Virus record (IMG/VR): IMGVR_UViG_3300008110_000040
Span: 98,187 to 162,186 of that record
DNA from: a virus
Reading direction: 5' to 3' (one strand)
Length of the DNA stretch: 64,000 nt
In this document: in pieces, positions 8,185 through 16,103 of the stretch
How positions within the stretch are numbered: position 1 is the stretch's first letter
Layout: the number at the start of each line of letters is the position of its first letter
Notes under the pieces: model-generated
Told to the model about the DNA's origin: nothing
The model's database searches: none
Seen by the model: only the letters and a program-made list of their open reading frames with translations
Program-made: the position numbers and the translations under genes

Positions 8185-8880
8185 ATGATAAATACTAAAA
8201 AGACTTGCAATCAATGTAATCTAGAACAATCTCTTGATAATTTTTATAAGAAAAAAGGTGGTAAATACGGAGTAATGTCTGTATGTAAGTTATGTTTTAA
8301 AAATCGAGTTCAAGAATATCAAACAACAAATAAGGATATAGTTTCGGAAAGACGAAAACAACGTTACTTAGATAATAAAAGTGAATATTCTGAAAGGAAT
8401 AAAACTAATTATTTGAAGAACCAAACTGTAAGAAAAGAAAAACAAAAACAATATAGTGCTCTTAATAAAGAAAAACGAAAAGAGTATAATCAACGTCCTG
8501 AAATTAAGAAACGAGATAATGAGTATAGTAAAGCACACTATAAAGCAACCCCAGAAAAACATTTAGCTAAAAACATAAGATGTTCTATATCTATGAGAAT
8601 TAAAGAAATTGATTCTAAAAAAGACCAAAAAACATTAGATATAGTTGGATTAAACAGTTGGACTGAATTTAAAGAATACATTGAAAAACAATTTACTGAA
8701 GGGATGAGTTGGAATAATTATGGAAATAAAATTGAAACTGATTGGTCAATTGATCATATTATTCCTATATCATCTGCTACTACTTTAGATGAAGTGAAGA
8801 AATTGAATCACTACACCAATTTAAGACCGTTATGGCATCTTGAAAATATTAAAAAGCGAGATAAAATAAAAAACAAATAG
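8185..8880 (+). CDS. HNH homing endonuclease
   Basis: 231 residues. The N-terminus has a CxxC...CxxC zinc knuckle (TCNQCNLEQSLDNFY...CKLC), then a very basic linker. The C-terminal HNH core reads WSIDHIIPIS...NHYTNLRPLW...NIKKRDK (about 185-228), with the DH pair and the Asn/His of the metal site present. Such genes are mobile and self-spreading. It is framed by terminators and carries a late-type promoter unlike its neighbours, as expected for an inserted element. Confidence 0.9.
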   Translation: MINTKKTCNQCNLEQSLDNFYKKKGGKYGVMSVCKLCFKNRVQEYQTTNKDIVSERRKQRYLDNKSEYSERNKTNYLKNQTVRKEKQKQYSALNKEKRKEYNQRPEIKKRDNEYSKAHYKATPEKHLAKNIRCSISMRIKEIDSKKDQKTLDIVGLNSWTEFKEYIEKQFTEGMSWNNYGNKIETDWSIDHIIPISSATTLDEVKKLNHYTNLRPLWHLENIKKRDKIKNK

Positions 8881-8910
8881 GGGCTGTCAAAGCCCCTTTT
8901 GTATCTTTAC
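8880..8910 (+). promoter_or_regulatory. Composite terminator-promoter
   Basis: GGGGC-tgtcaaa-GCCCC plus TTTT terminates the HNH gene. GTCAAA (8886) in its loop is 16 nt from TATCTTTAC (8902), serving the gene at 8924. Confidence 0.75.
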
Positions 8911-8923
8911 AAAAATAAAGGTT

Positions 8924-9313
8924 ATGGTATTAATAATAGTATTAATAGGATTAGTTGTAGCAACAATCATTTTCGCAATTAACGAAATAATTGAATTGGA
9001 GAGTAAACCAATTAAAAAGAAAGAAAAACCATGGTGGGATAGACCTGATCCAAGAATTGATTCTTATACTCGATATGAAGGTATTTTAAGAAAATATAAA
9101 AATGATTTTTCTTCTTACTATATAGAGGTAGATAGAAATAAATTCCCTGATATGAAAGTAGATAAAATACCTTGTGTCCAATCATATAATGATGCTTTAG
9201 AATGGGACAAAAAAGGTATAGATGGTACTAAAGTTAGATTTTATTTGGATTGGGAATACAACGGATGTACAAGTTGGCAATACCCAGTAATAGAAATTTT
9301 TTATCAAAAATAA
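8924..9313 (+). CDS. Membrane-anchored hypothetical protein
   Basis: 129 residues with one N-terminal membrane helix (residues 2-22), a basic KKKEK stretch and a soluble C-terminal domain probably on the cytoplasmic side or in the periplasm. No family recognised. Followed 5 nt later by the glucosaminidase-like gene. Confidence 0.6.
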   Translation: MVLIIVLIGLVVATIIFAINEIIELESKPIKKKEKPWWDRPDPRIDSYTRYEGILRKYKNDFSSYYIEVDRNKFPDMKVDKIPCVQSYNDALEWDKKGIDGTKVRFYLDWEYNGCTSWQYPVIEIFYQK

Positions 9314-9318
9314 TAATT

Positions 9319-9906
9319 ATGAAAAACATTTTTAAGATTAATCCAACAACACTTGAACCTCAACCGTTCAATGTACTTAAAAAAGTAATCATTACAACAG
9401 CAATCACCTCAACTATTTTAAGTTCAATATTTTTATATATTGGATATAATTTAGGTAGTGATGTATTAACAGGTTTATCTGAAGAAGAAAAATTAGTTAT
9501 TATTCAAGAACACAATCAATTTTCAGAAGAAAAATTAATTGAAAAACTAATCGAGTTAAATGTTAAATTCCCTTATATAGTATTTGCTCAATCAAAACTT
9601 GAAACAGGTAATTTTACAAGTAAAATATTCAGGGAGAACTCTAATTTATTTGGGATGCGTGAAGCCAAACAACGAATAACAACAGCTAGAGGTACAGAAA
9701 ATAATCATGCATATTATGCAAGTTGGGGTGAATCAGTTTATGATTATGCTTTTTATCAATGTCGTTATTTATCTAATATTCAAACTGAAGAACAATATTT
9801 TCAATATTTGGGGCAAAGTTATGCTGAGAATCCAAATTATGTTTCAATATTAAAAGATATGATTGTTAAGGAAAATCTTAAAGCACGATTTGGGTTGTCA
9901 AAGTAA
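9319..9906 (+). CDS. Membrane-anchored glucosaminidase-like murein hydrolase
   Basis: 195 residues from the ATG at 9319. A membrane helix (about 24-48) precedes a domain with AQSKLETGNFTSKIF-ENSNLFGMREA (about 92-118) and YASWGESVYDYAFYQ (about 136-150), the pattern of Bax/FlgJ-type N-acetylglucosaminidases; E97 would be catalytic. It would cut peptidoglycan during lysis or modify the wall. The membrane anchor, rather than a cleaved signal, resembles signal-anchor-release endolysins. Confidence 0.75.
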   Translation: MKNIFKINPTTLEPQPFNVLKKVIITTAITSTILSSIFLYIGYNLGSDVLTGLSEEEKLVIIQEHNQFSEEKLIEKLIELNVKFPYIVFAQSKLETGNFTSKIFRENSNLFGMREAKQRITTARGTENNHAYYASWGESVYDYAFYQCRYLSNIQTEEQYFQYLGQSYAENPNYVSILKDMIVKENLKARFGLSK

Positions 9907-9921
9907 AAATTTTACATTTAC
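9897..9921 (+). promoter_or_regulatory. Early promoter
   Basis: GTCAAAG at 9897 and TACATTTAC at 9913 (16 nt) overlap the end of the glucosaminidase gene and serve the small membrane-protein genes after it. Confidence 0.75.
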
Positions 9922-9942
9922 ATCATAATTAAAATAAATACC

Positions 9943-10152
9943 ATGGATATAATAAGTGTATTATGTATAACTTACTTAATATTATCAAGTACAATAGGGG
10001 CTTGGTGGATGGCTAGTATGGATGTAAGTGAAGAAAAAGATCATATAACTTTATTTGTTATATTATGTAATATCTTACCAGCAGTTCTATTTAGTTGGAT
10101 ATTATTTCCTCTTGTATTAGCTAATAAAATTAAAATTAAAAAATTTAAGTAA
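9943..10152 (+). CDS. Small membrane protein (two helices)
   Basis: 69 residues with hydrophobic segments at about 3-24 and 38-59 and a basic tail (KIKIKKFK). First of four consecutive small membrane-protein genes. It could be a holin-like protein given its position after a murein hydrolase, but nothing specific shows this. Confidence 0.55.
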   Translation: MDIISVLCITYLILSSTIGAWWMASMDVSEEKDHITLFVILCNILPAVLFSWILFPLVLANKIKIKKFK

Positions 10153-10337
10153 TGAGATTATTTGCAGTATTCAGTATGATGCTTTGGTTATGGAAACTTA
10201 TATACCATACTATGTTTTATGATGTTAGTATATGGTTATTATTTTTCTACTTAGTTATGCTTGCATTAAGTATAGCTTTATATGAATCAACTACAAAAGA
10301 AATTAAAAATGAAAAGGACATTGAAGAAAAAAATTAA
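10152..10337 (+). CDS. Small membrane protein
   Basis: 61 residues, two hydrophobic segments and a charged tail. Starts on the stop codon of the previous gene (TAATG overlap) and overlaps the next gene. Confidence 0.5.
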   Translation: MRLFAVFSMMLWLWKLIYHTMFYDVSIWLLFFYLVMLALSIALYESTTKEIKNEKDIEEKN

Positions 10338-10617
10338 AATATTAGATGCTAAAACAACTCCACTTGAAATAATGTTGGAGTCATTAGTCAACTTTAGTTG
10401 GGGATTTTTAGGTAATAGTATAGTATTATTTATATCTAAACAAATAGATTTAGCTGTATTTATAAATTTTATTTTATATTACACTCTAATATCATTTATT
10501 TTAAATAGAGAAAAATATGAAACTAAATTAGGTAAGTTTATTGTATTACCATTTGCTGCAGCATTAGGTGCTTATAGTGGTTATTTATTTTCAAAATGGT
10601 TATCAACAATTATATGA
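10282..10617 (+). CDS. Membrane protein, three helices
   Basis: 111 residues with a basic start and hydrophobic segments at about 36-52, 58-75 and 87-108. ESLVNFSWGFLGNS resembles the start of small phage membrane proteins of the DUF7220 type; this is a weak match. A shorter start at 10309 is equally possible. Confidence 0.5.
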   Translation: MNQLQKKLKMKRTLKKKIKILDAKTTPLEIMLESLVNFSWGFLGNSIVLFISKQIDLAVFINFILYYTLISFILNREKYETKLGKFIVLPFAAALGAYSGYLFSKWLSTII

Positions 10618-10946
10618 GAACAATATTATTTATTTTACTAACATTAGTTAGTTTGCAATCAATAGCATTACCGCCTGATATATTATCAGGTAAACAGGAT
10701 TATTACATTGCTCCAATTAAATTAAAGATGAATCATGAAGACAAAAACACAGGAGCACTATATGTGGTTGCTGGGGTGATGTTAACAGGGATTGGGATAA
10801 TAAAAGAATACACCCGTGAACCATACCCAAACCATTCAACAAGTATAAACTATAATCCTGAGGCTCCACAAGTATTAAATTATCTACTTATAGGCTCAGG
10901 TTTAGGGTTTACAGGTTATGGAATTAAATTATTAATCAAATTTTAA
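10614..10946 (+). CDS. Secreted or membrane hypothetical protein
   Basis: From the ATG at 10614 (ATGA overlap with the previous stop) the 110-residue product starts with a signal peptide (hydrophobic 3-16, cleavage about residue 19). A later hydrophobic segment (about 48-64) and one near the C-terminus (about 92-108) could be membrane helices. Confidence 0.5.
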   Translation: MRTILFILLTLVSLQSIALPPDILSGKQDYYIAPIKLKMNHEDKNTGALYVVAGVMLTGIGIIKEYTREPYPNHSTSINYNPEAPQVLNYLLIGSGLGFTGYGIKLLIKF

Positions 10947-10948
10947 AC

Positions 10949-11071
10949 ATGGTTGAGAGTGTCTTACATTTATTAGGTATATGTCCAGATTCGTTTACTC
11001 ATTATGATGCTATTGATTTTATAGTCTGTAATTTTAATGAGTTAAAAAACTTATTTTGGAGGGCAAGATAA
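10949..11071 (+). CDS. 40-residue hypothetical protein
   Basis: Short soluble ORF with a Cys/His-containing helix-rich sequence. It starts 2 nt after the previous stop, and its end contains the GGCAAG box of the next promoter. Confidence 0.45.
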   Translation: MVESVLHLLGICPDSFTHYDAIDFIVCNFNELKNLFWRAR

Positions 11072-11086
11072 AAATCGTATATTTAC
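11062..11086 (+). promoter_or_regulatory. Early promoter
   Basis: GGCAAG at 11062 and TATATTTAC at 11078 (16 nt) lie upstream of 11106. Confidence 0.75.
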
Positions 11087-11105
11087 ATCGTTAAATTTAA
11101 AAAAT

Positions 11106-11288
11106 ATGAAATATATTATTATCTGGGTGTTATTAACCGCATTATTAGTTGTAGGTGAGATTCGTTGTATTTACAAAGCAATAACATGTAACTGGGAACC
11201 TATTGGTAAAGCAGAAATTATTTATTCAGGCGCAGCTGTAACGGGATTAGGTTGTATTATTGGTTGGATAAATATTGAGGATAAATAA
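11106..11288 (+). CDS. Small membrane protein
   Basis: 60 residues with two hydrophobic segments (about 3-22 and 38-55). No family recognised. Followed 2 nt later by the next gene. Confidence 0.5.
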   Translation: MKYIIIWVLLTALLVVGEIRCIYKAITCNWEPIGKAEIIYSGAAVTGLGCIIGWINIEDK

Positions 11289-11290
11289 AT

Positions 11291-11650
11291 ATGAATTGGT
11301 TAAAAAAATTATTTAGAAAAAAGCAAAAAGAAGAACAACCTCTACCTGCTAAAAAGGATAAAACTACATCTAAATATTATAAGTATTCAACACCTCCTGC
11401 CTCTGATTCTATCAATATAGGTTCATCAAACGATATATTGGATCCATCAAATTTATTGAATCCATTAAATCCTGTAAGTCCTATATCTATTTGGAATAAT
11501 GATAATGATTCACATAGTAATGAACAGACAAATGATTATTCATCACATAGTGACTCTAATTCATATGGTAGCTCGGATTCATATAGTAACTCAGATTCGA
11601 CAAGTTACGATAGCAGTTATGATAGTAATTCATCTAGTAGCGACTGGTAA
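11291..11650 (+). CDS. Ser-rich low-complexity protein
   Basis: 119 residues: basic N-terminus (WLKKLFRKKQK), then a Pro/Asn linker and a C-terminal about 40 residues made almost only of Ser, Asp, Tyr and Asn. The low-complexity tail looks disordered. No function can be assigned. Confidence 0.5.
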   Translation: MNWLKKLFRKKQKEEQPLPAKKDKTTSKYYKYSTPPASDSINIGSSNDILDPSNLLNPLNPVSPISIWNNDNDSHSNEQTNDYSSHSDSNSYGSSDSYSNSDSTSYDSSYDSNSSSSDW

Positions 11651-11652
11651 TT

Positions 11653-11898
11653 ATGCCTACATTTGAAGGAGTTGAAATAACTACTATCATAGATGTTGAT
11701 TTTGAAGTATTCTGTGGTACATGTGGTGAAGGATTATGTTATGAATCAAATACTAGACGTAGTCGAAATAGAGGGTATGCTCAAGTAGAGGTAAATGTTT
11801 GTCCATCATGTATTAAGGAGAAAAACAATGAAATAGAAGATCTCAAACTAGAAATATCCAGGTTAGAAGAACAAATAAGTAAACTTACTGATGAATGA
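11653..11898 (+). CDS. Zinc-ribbon coiled-coil protein
   Basis: 81 residues: CGTCGEG (about 22) and CPSC (about 52) form a two-CxxC zinc ribbon, followed by a heptad-like helix of about 28 residues. Possibly a small nucleic-acid or RNA-polymerase binding protein; not shown by sequence. Overlaps the next gene by 8 nt. Confidence 0.55.
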   Translation: MPTFEGVEITTIIDVDFEVFCGTCGEGLCYESNTRRSRNRGYAQVEVNVCPSCIKEKNNEIEDLKLEISRLEEQISKLTDE

Positions 11899-12082
11899 TC
11901 CTAATGAAGATATACCTTACGAAATACGTAAGCAATGGTTTAATGAAAATCCATCATCTAAATGGCCTAAATTAGATCAAGAAGAAATAGATAAACCTCG
12001 CTCAAAACGAGGCCGTAAGCCTAAACCATCAAAACGTATAGTTCAAGATAAACAAGAACATTATAAATGGTGGAGAACATAA
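11891..12082 (+). CDS. Small protein with AT-hook-like motif
   Basis: 63 residues. SKRGRKPKPSK near residues 37-47 matches an AT-hook (RGRKP) that binds the minor groove of AT-rich DNA. Similar GRP motifs occur in the proteins at 20539 and 21393. Confidence 0.5.
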   Translation: MNDPNEDIPYEIRKQWFNENPSSKWPKLDQEEIDKPRSKRGRKPKPSKRIVQDKQEHYKWWRT

Positions 12083-12083
12083 T

Positions 12084-12254
12084 ATGACAACAGATAATAA
12101 AATACAAGATGCCATACATGAGTTTGGCGCAAACGTAGTTCACGAAGTAATTGAAGTTGTATCTGTATCAGATGCAGATGGTGCTTATACCCTGTTCGAA
12201 GATATGGGTATGTTTGATCACCAGGCGTGTGTTGAAATGTTATATTTCGAATAA
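12084..12254 (+). CDS. 56-residue hypothetical protein
   Basis: Short acidic ORF starting 1 nt after the previous stop and rich in Val and Asp. No family recognised. Confidence 0.45.
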   Translation: MTTDNKIQDAIHEFGANVVHEVIEVVSVSDADGAYTLFEDMGMFDHQACVEMLYFE

Positions 12255-12310
12255 AGAAACTGTGCTTTGTTTGTAGCACATGTGTTTTAGTTTTTAATTG
12301 TGTAAGATTA

Positions 12311-12340
12311 GGATCGTCAAGATCCTTTTCTTATCTTTAC
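12311..12340 (+). promoter_or_regulatory. Composite terminator-promoter
   Basis: GGATC-gtcaa-GATCC followed by TTTT. GTCAAG (12316) is 16 nt from TATCTTTAC (12332). Identical to the element at 2076, so a recent duplication or strong conservation. Confidence 0.75.
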
Positions 12341-12343
12341 AAT

Positions 12344-12904
12344 ATGAAAAAGATTTTAGTAATACATCCTGATGATAGGTCAACTGATTTTTTAAAACCA
12401 ATATACGAAAAACTACCTAACATAACTGTTATTACAGGTGGTGTGTCTTATATGGATATTAAACATCTAATAAAAGAACATGATCAAGTAATGATGATGG
12501 GTCATGGTTCACCTTATGGTTTATTTTCAATGGGTAAATTCCCTAAGTCAGGTGGTTATGTTATTGACTCAATGATGGTTGATTTATTAAGTGAGAAAAA
12601 TGATAATGTCTATATTTGGTGTAATGCTGATCAATTTGTAGATAAATACAAATTAAACGGAATATACTCAGGTATGTTTATATCTGAAGTAGCGGAAGCA
12701 GAATATTGTGGTTTACCAGGTACAGAACAAACTGTAGTAGATGAATCAAATAATACGTTTGCTGAGATATTAGGTAAACAACTACTAATGGAAACATCAC
12801 TCGAGCGGGTATATGATAATACTAATCAAGCGTATCGTGAATTAGCTCAATCAAATAAAGTTGCTAAGTATAATCAAAATAGATTTTATTACGCGTTAGA
12901 TTAG
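12344..12904 (+). CDS. Protein with caspase/CHAT-like His-Cys pattern
   Basis: 186 residues. A hydrophobic strand ends in MMMGHG (about 46-51), and a second strand ends in VYIWCNAD (about 89-96). This H-G then strand-C order is the dyad arrangement of clan CD peptidases (caspase, CHAT, gingipain). SGMFISEVAEAEYCG follows. The fold assignment rests on this pattern only; the first about 40 residues also look Rossmann-like. It is a single-gene transcript behind a composite promoter, suggesting an accessory early function. Confidence 0.5.
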   Translation: MKKILVIHPDDRSTDFLKPIYEKLPNITVITGGVSYMDIKHLIKEHDQVMMMGHGSPYGLFSMGKFPKSGGYVIDSMMVDLLSEKNDNVYIWCNADQFVDKYKLNGIYSGMFISEVAEAEYCGLPGTEQTVVDESNNTFAEILGKQLLMETSLERVYDNTNQAYRELAQSNKVAKYNQNRFYYALD

Positions 12905-12928
12905 GCAAAGTAAAGATATTATATTCAC
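12904..12928 (+). promoter_or_regulatory. Early promoter
   Basis: GGCAAAG at 12904 and TATATTCAC at 12920 (16 nt) begin on the stop codon of the preceding gene. Confidence 0.75.
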
Positions 12929-12948
12929 ATTAATAAATAAATAAAGTT

Positions 12949-13101
12949 ATGTATAAATGGCTAGTATCATTCAATACACCTTCATCAGGTGCTATTGCAC
13001 TTAAAGAAACAGTAGAAGCAACACAATGGCAGCATGCCAAAATGATGTTGGAATCTAAGTACCCAGGAATCAGAATACTAAATTACACACCAGTCAAATA
13101 A
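12949..13101 (+). CDS. 50-residue hypothetical protein
   Basis: Short soluble ORF located exactly 21 nt after an early -7 box, the usual distance. Pattern of strand, helix and strand (WLVSFN...WQHAKMMLESKYPG-RIL) suggests a tiny alpha/beta fold. Confidence 0.5.
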   Translation: MYKWLVSFNTPSSGAIALKETVEATQWQHAKMMLESKYPGIRILNYTPVK

Positions 13102-13102
13102 T

Positions 13103-13249
13103 ATGAGTAAGTCAAGTCACAAACTACGCTTTGAAGCTCTACAAGGATGGTTAGAGCAAACTAAAAAGAACGCTAAATATGGTAAACCAAAACGCGTTAT
13201 TATTGATGAGGATGTTGATATTCAATGGAAACCAAAAAAGAAATATTAA
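13103..13249 (+). CDS. 48-residue basic hypothetical protein
   Basis: Short, Lys-rich ORF (ends WKPKKKY), starting 1 nt after the previous stop and overlapping the next ORF by 25 nt. Confidence 0.4.
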   Translation: MSKSSHKLRFEALQGWLEQTKKNAKYGKPKRVIIDEDVDIQWKPKKKY

Positions 13250-13437
13250 CATCTTTTAGAATCAGATATACTCCAGATAATCTGTTAAAATGTCAACTTA
13301 GTTACTCACTCAAATCAGTAATAGTTGAAAATAAACATATTGTCTGTGAGTTAACTGATATGCAAGCTGATTTTGTGCGAACTAATCAACTTAAACTAAA
13401 CTACATTAAAAAATATATACTAAACACCCAATTATGA
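13225..13437 (+). CDS. Hypothetical protein
   Basis: 70 residues, mixed strand/helix composition, no motif. Overlaps both neighbours (ATGA with the next gene). Confidence 0.45.
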   Translation: METKKEILTSFRIRYTPDNLLKCQLSYSLKSVIVENKHIVCELTDMQADFVRTNQLKLNYIKKYILNTQL

Positions 13438-14396
13438 GTAAAGCTAAAGAAGCCAAAAAACAAAATCTATTTTTAAATACTACATTAATGGATTTGATAA
13501 CATTATTAGACCCATCAGGTAAGTCTAAATATATTAATTTATTTGTTGGTTCTATTAAGGAAAAGATGGAACATGACATAGATAAATTAATTGTAGAACA
13601 TTTTAAAAAAACAGGATTTGAGTGTCCTCAAGCATTACTCGAATACGACAATATTACTAAACGAATATGGGTGGAGGTGTTATATAATATATTAAATGTG
13701 AGTGATATTAGTATATTATATAAATTTCATGATTTGAATGAAAGACAATTAATTAAAAATAATGATATATCCCAATATAAAACATTAGGTGATTTAACTA
13801 ATGTAGTTAATATAGCTGAGTTAAAGTTGCAAGATGTATCATTAGATAAACAGATTACTATTTTAAATTCGGATGATGAATGGTTAATAATTAGACCACT
13901 AACACACCAGGCTTCTATTAAATATGGTTATGGAACTAAATGGTGTACATCTATGAAAAATGAGTATGATTATTTCAGACGATATTCAACACGAGGTATA
14001 TTAATATATTGCTTAAATAGAAATACAGGCGATAAAGTAGCATTCTTTAATAATTTAGACCCTGATTATGATAGAGAAGCTAGTTTTTGGAGTGCTAAGG
14101 ATGAACGTATCGACTCAATGGAAACGGGATTACCATCGTATGTAATAGATATAATCAAAACACAAATGGCAGAGCGAAAAACAAACGTTGAACTTCAGAG
14201 TGATGAAATAAGAAGATTTGAAGATGAGTATATACAGTCAATATATAAAGAAAGAGAAATGCTTGAACCAACAGAGGAAAGAGCAACACGTGTAGAAAAT
14301 CCAGTTGAGGTAGCACGAGAACATCTCCAACAAGCAATAAGTCAATGGGCTAATCAACCTAACAACGATACTGACGATATTATTGCAGAAATTTAG
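13434..14396 (+). CDS. Hypothetical protein with a YG-G--WC domain
   Basis: 320 residues. The centre carries DDEWLIIRPLTHQASIKYGYGTKWC (about 145-165) and GILIYCLN (about 188). The same block order (KYGAGERWC ... PIFYLVRN) appears in the 870-residue late protein at 49363. The domain is thus used twice, once early and once in a virion-type protein. The remainder is helical with an acidic C-terminus. I cannot name the activity. Confidence 0.6.
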   Translation: MSKAKEAKKQNLFLNTTLMDLITLLDPSGKSKYINLFVGSIKEKMEHDIDKLIVEHFKKTGFECPQALLEYDNITKRIWVEVLYNILNVSDISILYKFHDLNERQLIKNNDISQYKTLGDLTNVVNIAELKLQDVSLDKQITILNSDDEWLIIRPLTHQASIKYGYGTKWCTSMKNEYDYFRRYSTRGILIYCLNRNTGDKVAFFNNLDPDYDREASFWSAKDERIDSMETGLPSYVIDIIKTQMAERKTNVELQSDEIRRFEDEYIQSIYKEREMLEPTEERATRVENPVEVAREHLQQAISQWANQPNNDTDDIIAEI

Positions 14397-14407
14397 ATAA
14401 TTGGTTA

Positions 14408-14432
14408 GGCAAAATAAAGTTCGTACATTTAC
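14408..14432 (+). promoter_or_regulatory. Early promoter
   Basis: GGCAAAA at 14408 and TACATTTAC at 14424 (16 nt), followed by the common leader ATCACAATTAAAATAAAGG. Confidence 0.75.
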
Positions 14433-14453
14433 ATCACAATTAAAATAAAGGTT

Positions 14454-14621
14454 ATGCAAACAATAGAAATAATAGCAATGATATGGGCTGTAATAATATC
14501 ATTTTATGCCTTAATAGCTAAAGTGAATGGTGTAAATGTATTAAGTTTATATCTTATTAAGTTCATATCGTTTATAACTTTTATATGGTTTGGTTATAAA
14601 CTAATATTATTAATACCTTAA
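14454..14621 (+). CDS. 55-residue membrane protein
   Basis: Nearly all hydrophobic, with two membrane segments (about 3-22 and 32-54). It starts at the usual distance from an early promoter with the AATAAAGGTT leader. Confidence 0.5.
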   Translation: MQTIEIIAMIWAVIISFYALIAKVNGVNVLSLYLIKFISFITFIWFGYKLILLIP

Positions 14622-14624
14622 AAT

Positions 14625-15107
14625 ATGAAAAACATACACTTATTACCAACAGAAAAACCAAGTAGGTTGGTTAAAATTTATAGTGATATTGAAAGAAATA
14701 ACTTCACTATAAAATTAGATGCAGAGGTAAATGATTCTTTCAAGGAATATGTGAATATATACATCACTTCTGATGAAGAAATTAAAGAAGGAGATTGGTG
14801 TTATCAAGTAGAATTGAATGATAATAAAGTTGATAAATGTTATGATATTACATTGTATCATACTTGGACAAACAATGGAGTTGATAAAACCAGAAAATTT
14901 AAAAAAATAATCCTAACAACAGACCAAGACTTAATCAAAGATGGTGTACAAGCTATTGATGATGAGTTCTTAGAATGGTTTGTTAAGAATCCGAGTTGTG
15001 AGTATGTTCCAATTATTACAACAATAGTTTTAAATGAGTCTACCTATAAGACAAACATTGGCTTTGAAAGTTGGAGAAAAGAAGAACCTAAAAAAGAAAC
15101 ACTTTAA
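14625..15107 (+). CDS. Hypothetical protein
   Basis: 160 residues, soluble, mostly beta in appearance (alternating hydrophobic and charged residues), with Trp-rich turns. Starts 3 nt after the previous gene. No family recognised. Confidence 0.6.
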   Translation: MKNIHLLPTEKPSRLVKIYSDIERNNFTIKLDAEVNDSFKEYVNIYITSDEEIKEGDWCYQVELNDNKVDKCYDITLYHTWTNNGVDKTRKFKKIILTTDQDLIKDGVQAIDDEFLEWFVKNPSCEYVPIITTIVLNESTYKTNIGFESWRKEEPKKETL

Positions 15108-15119
15108 ATTTTAAATAAA

Positions 15120-15191
15120 ATGGTAGTATATGTTAATGGAATTAAATGTTATACTTTAGAACAAATAAAGTTAGCATTAAAAAGAAAATAG
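15120..15191 (+). CDS. Possible 23-residue peptide
   Basis: An ATG frame (VYVNGIKCYTLEQIKLAL) with protein-like composition that stops early. It could be a shortened gene whose rest was replaced by the structured RNA that follows. Confidence 0.3.
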   Translation: MVVYVNGIKCYTLEQIKLALKRK

Positions 15192-15201
15192 GTTTGATAT
15201 T

Positions 15202-15209
15202 TACCTTTG
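15202..15209 (+). promoter_or_regulatory. Possible -7 box upstream of the large RNA
   Basis: TACCTTTG matches the Bacteroidota TAnnTTTG element exactly. No GKCAAR box lies 16 nt upstream, so this would be a host-type rather than the usual early promoter. Confidence 0.35.
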
Positions 15210-15895
15210 TGATTAAAAGAAGACTAGGACTACGAGTGTGTAAAGTCTTATTAATACTGCTAGTAGTAGTGTACGCAGCTTCACACATAATTCACATAAA
15301 AAGTTGTAGTAATATAAATCCAAAATAGACATTGTTATTCAATGTTGATAGTTTGGTTCTCTTGTCTGTTTACATAAAAACATATTGAGAATAGTATTAC
15401 TACAAATTGTGTTGTTTCTCTGATTTGAGATAAGAGAAAGTTGCAGTAAGCCTAGTGAATGTGCGGACTAGTTCAACACAAAAATATCAAAATCTCTATC
15501 TAATTGTTTTGTAAAAGTTCACGTCAAGTCGTGGTTGTTGGTTATAAAGTAATCAGTGATGGTGTAGGTAGCACGTTACAAAACATTAGATGATATTCTA
15601 TACCAATAATAGCATATAGCTTGAAAGAACATTACATTGGTAGAAGGTATTAAGTCATTGTGAAAATACTATCCCACTAATGTATGTTATACTTGATATA
15701 ACTGTTAGGATTGTAGATGAATGGAGTATATAACCTAAGTAACAATGTACTGTGGCAGCATATAAGACTAGCAAGAGTTCCAGTAGTTGAAATACTACAA
15801 CGGTGTACAGCAAAGTGTCCTCTATATGCCTCAAACATAGTAATATGTTTGTAGTAGTTTTGTTGGTAAAACTTTAAGTGTAACAAAACATTGTG
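15210..15895 (+). ncRNA. Large ornate structured RNA, about 690 nt
   Basis: No convincing gene is present for about 700 bases, and the stretch is packed with exact pairings: AAGACT 15220/AGTCTT 15244; TTGTAGTAATA 15304/TATTACTACAA 15395 enclosing ACATTG-ttatt-CAATGT 15329; TTGTGTTG 15407/CAACACAA 15474 enclosing TTTCTCT/AGAGAAA and CTAGT/ACTAG hairpins (a junction); ATCTAA(T)TGTTTTGTAA 15498 with TTACAAAACATTAGAT 15576 (16 pairs, one bulge); TACCAAT 15601/ATTGGTA 15636; GTTATA-cttga-TATAAC 15686; CAAACATA-gtaa-TATGTTTG 15832 (GNRA-type loop); TTTTGTT 15858/AACAAAA 15882. Size, complexity, phage context and nearby tRNA-like genes recall the GOLLD and ROOL classes, but I cannot match a family consensus by eye. 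Confidence 0.7.
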
Positions 15896-15943
15896 CAAAA
15901 TCCTTGTGGTGAAGATTTAATAAGAAAAAACTGTAGAATATGG

Positions 15944-16102
15944 ATGCTATATTTAGCATTGACTTTACTTTTTACTATAAGTATTACATATCAAGTACTA
16001 ATAAATTTAGTTCATAAACAAAAAGATGATACTTATAGTTTTATAATGCGTTTAATAACTTGTTTATTATGGTCTATTTGGTATTTTTATTATTTAAATT
16101 GA
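15944..16102 (+). CDS. Small membrane protein
   Basis: 52 residues from the ATG at 15944, with two hydrophobic segments (1-20 and 33-50). A GTG start at 15893 would extend it into the 3' part of the structured RNA and is less likely. Confidence 0.4.
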   Translation: MLYLALTLLFTISITYQVLINLVHKQKDDTYSFIMRLITCLLWSIWYFYYLN

Positions 16103-16103
16103 T

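Noticed and set aside
11521-11650. Repetitive Ser/Asp-coding sequence as a possible tandem repeat array or CRISPR
   Set aside because: Irregular low-complexity coding sequence without constant repeats or spacers.
15146-15328. A 60-codon ORF with a possible membrane helix
   Set aside because: It overlaps the 5' helices of the structured RNA and another ORF, has no start signal, and has poor protein-like composition.
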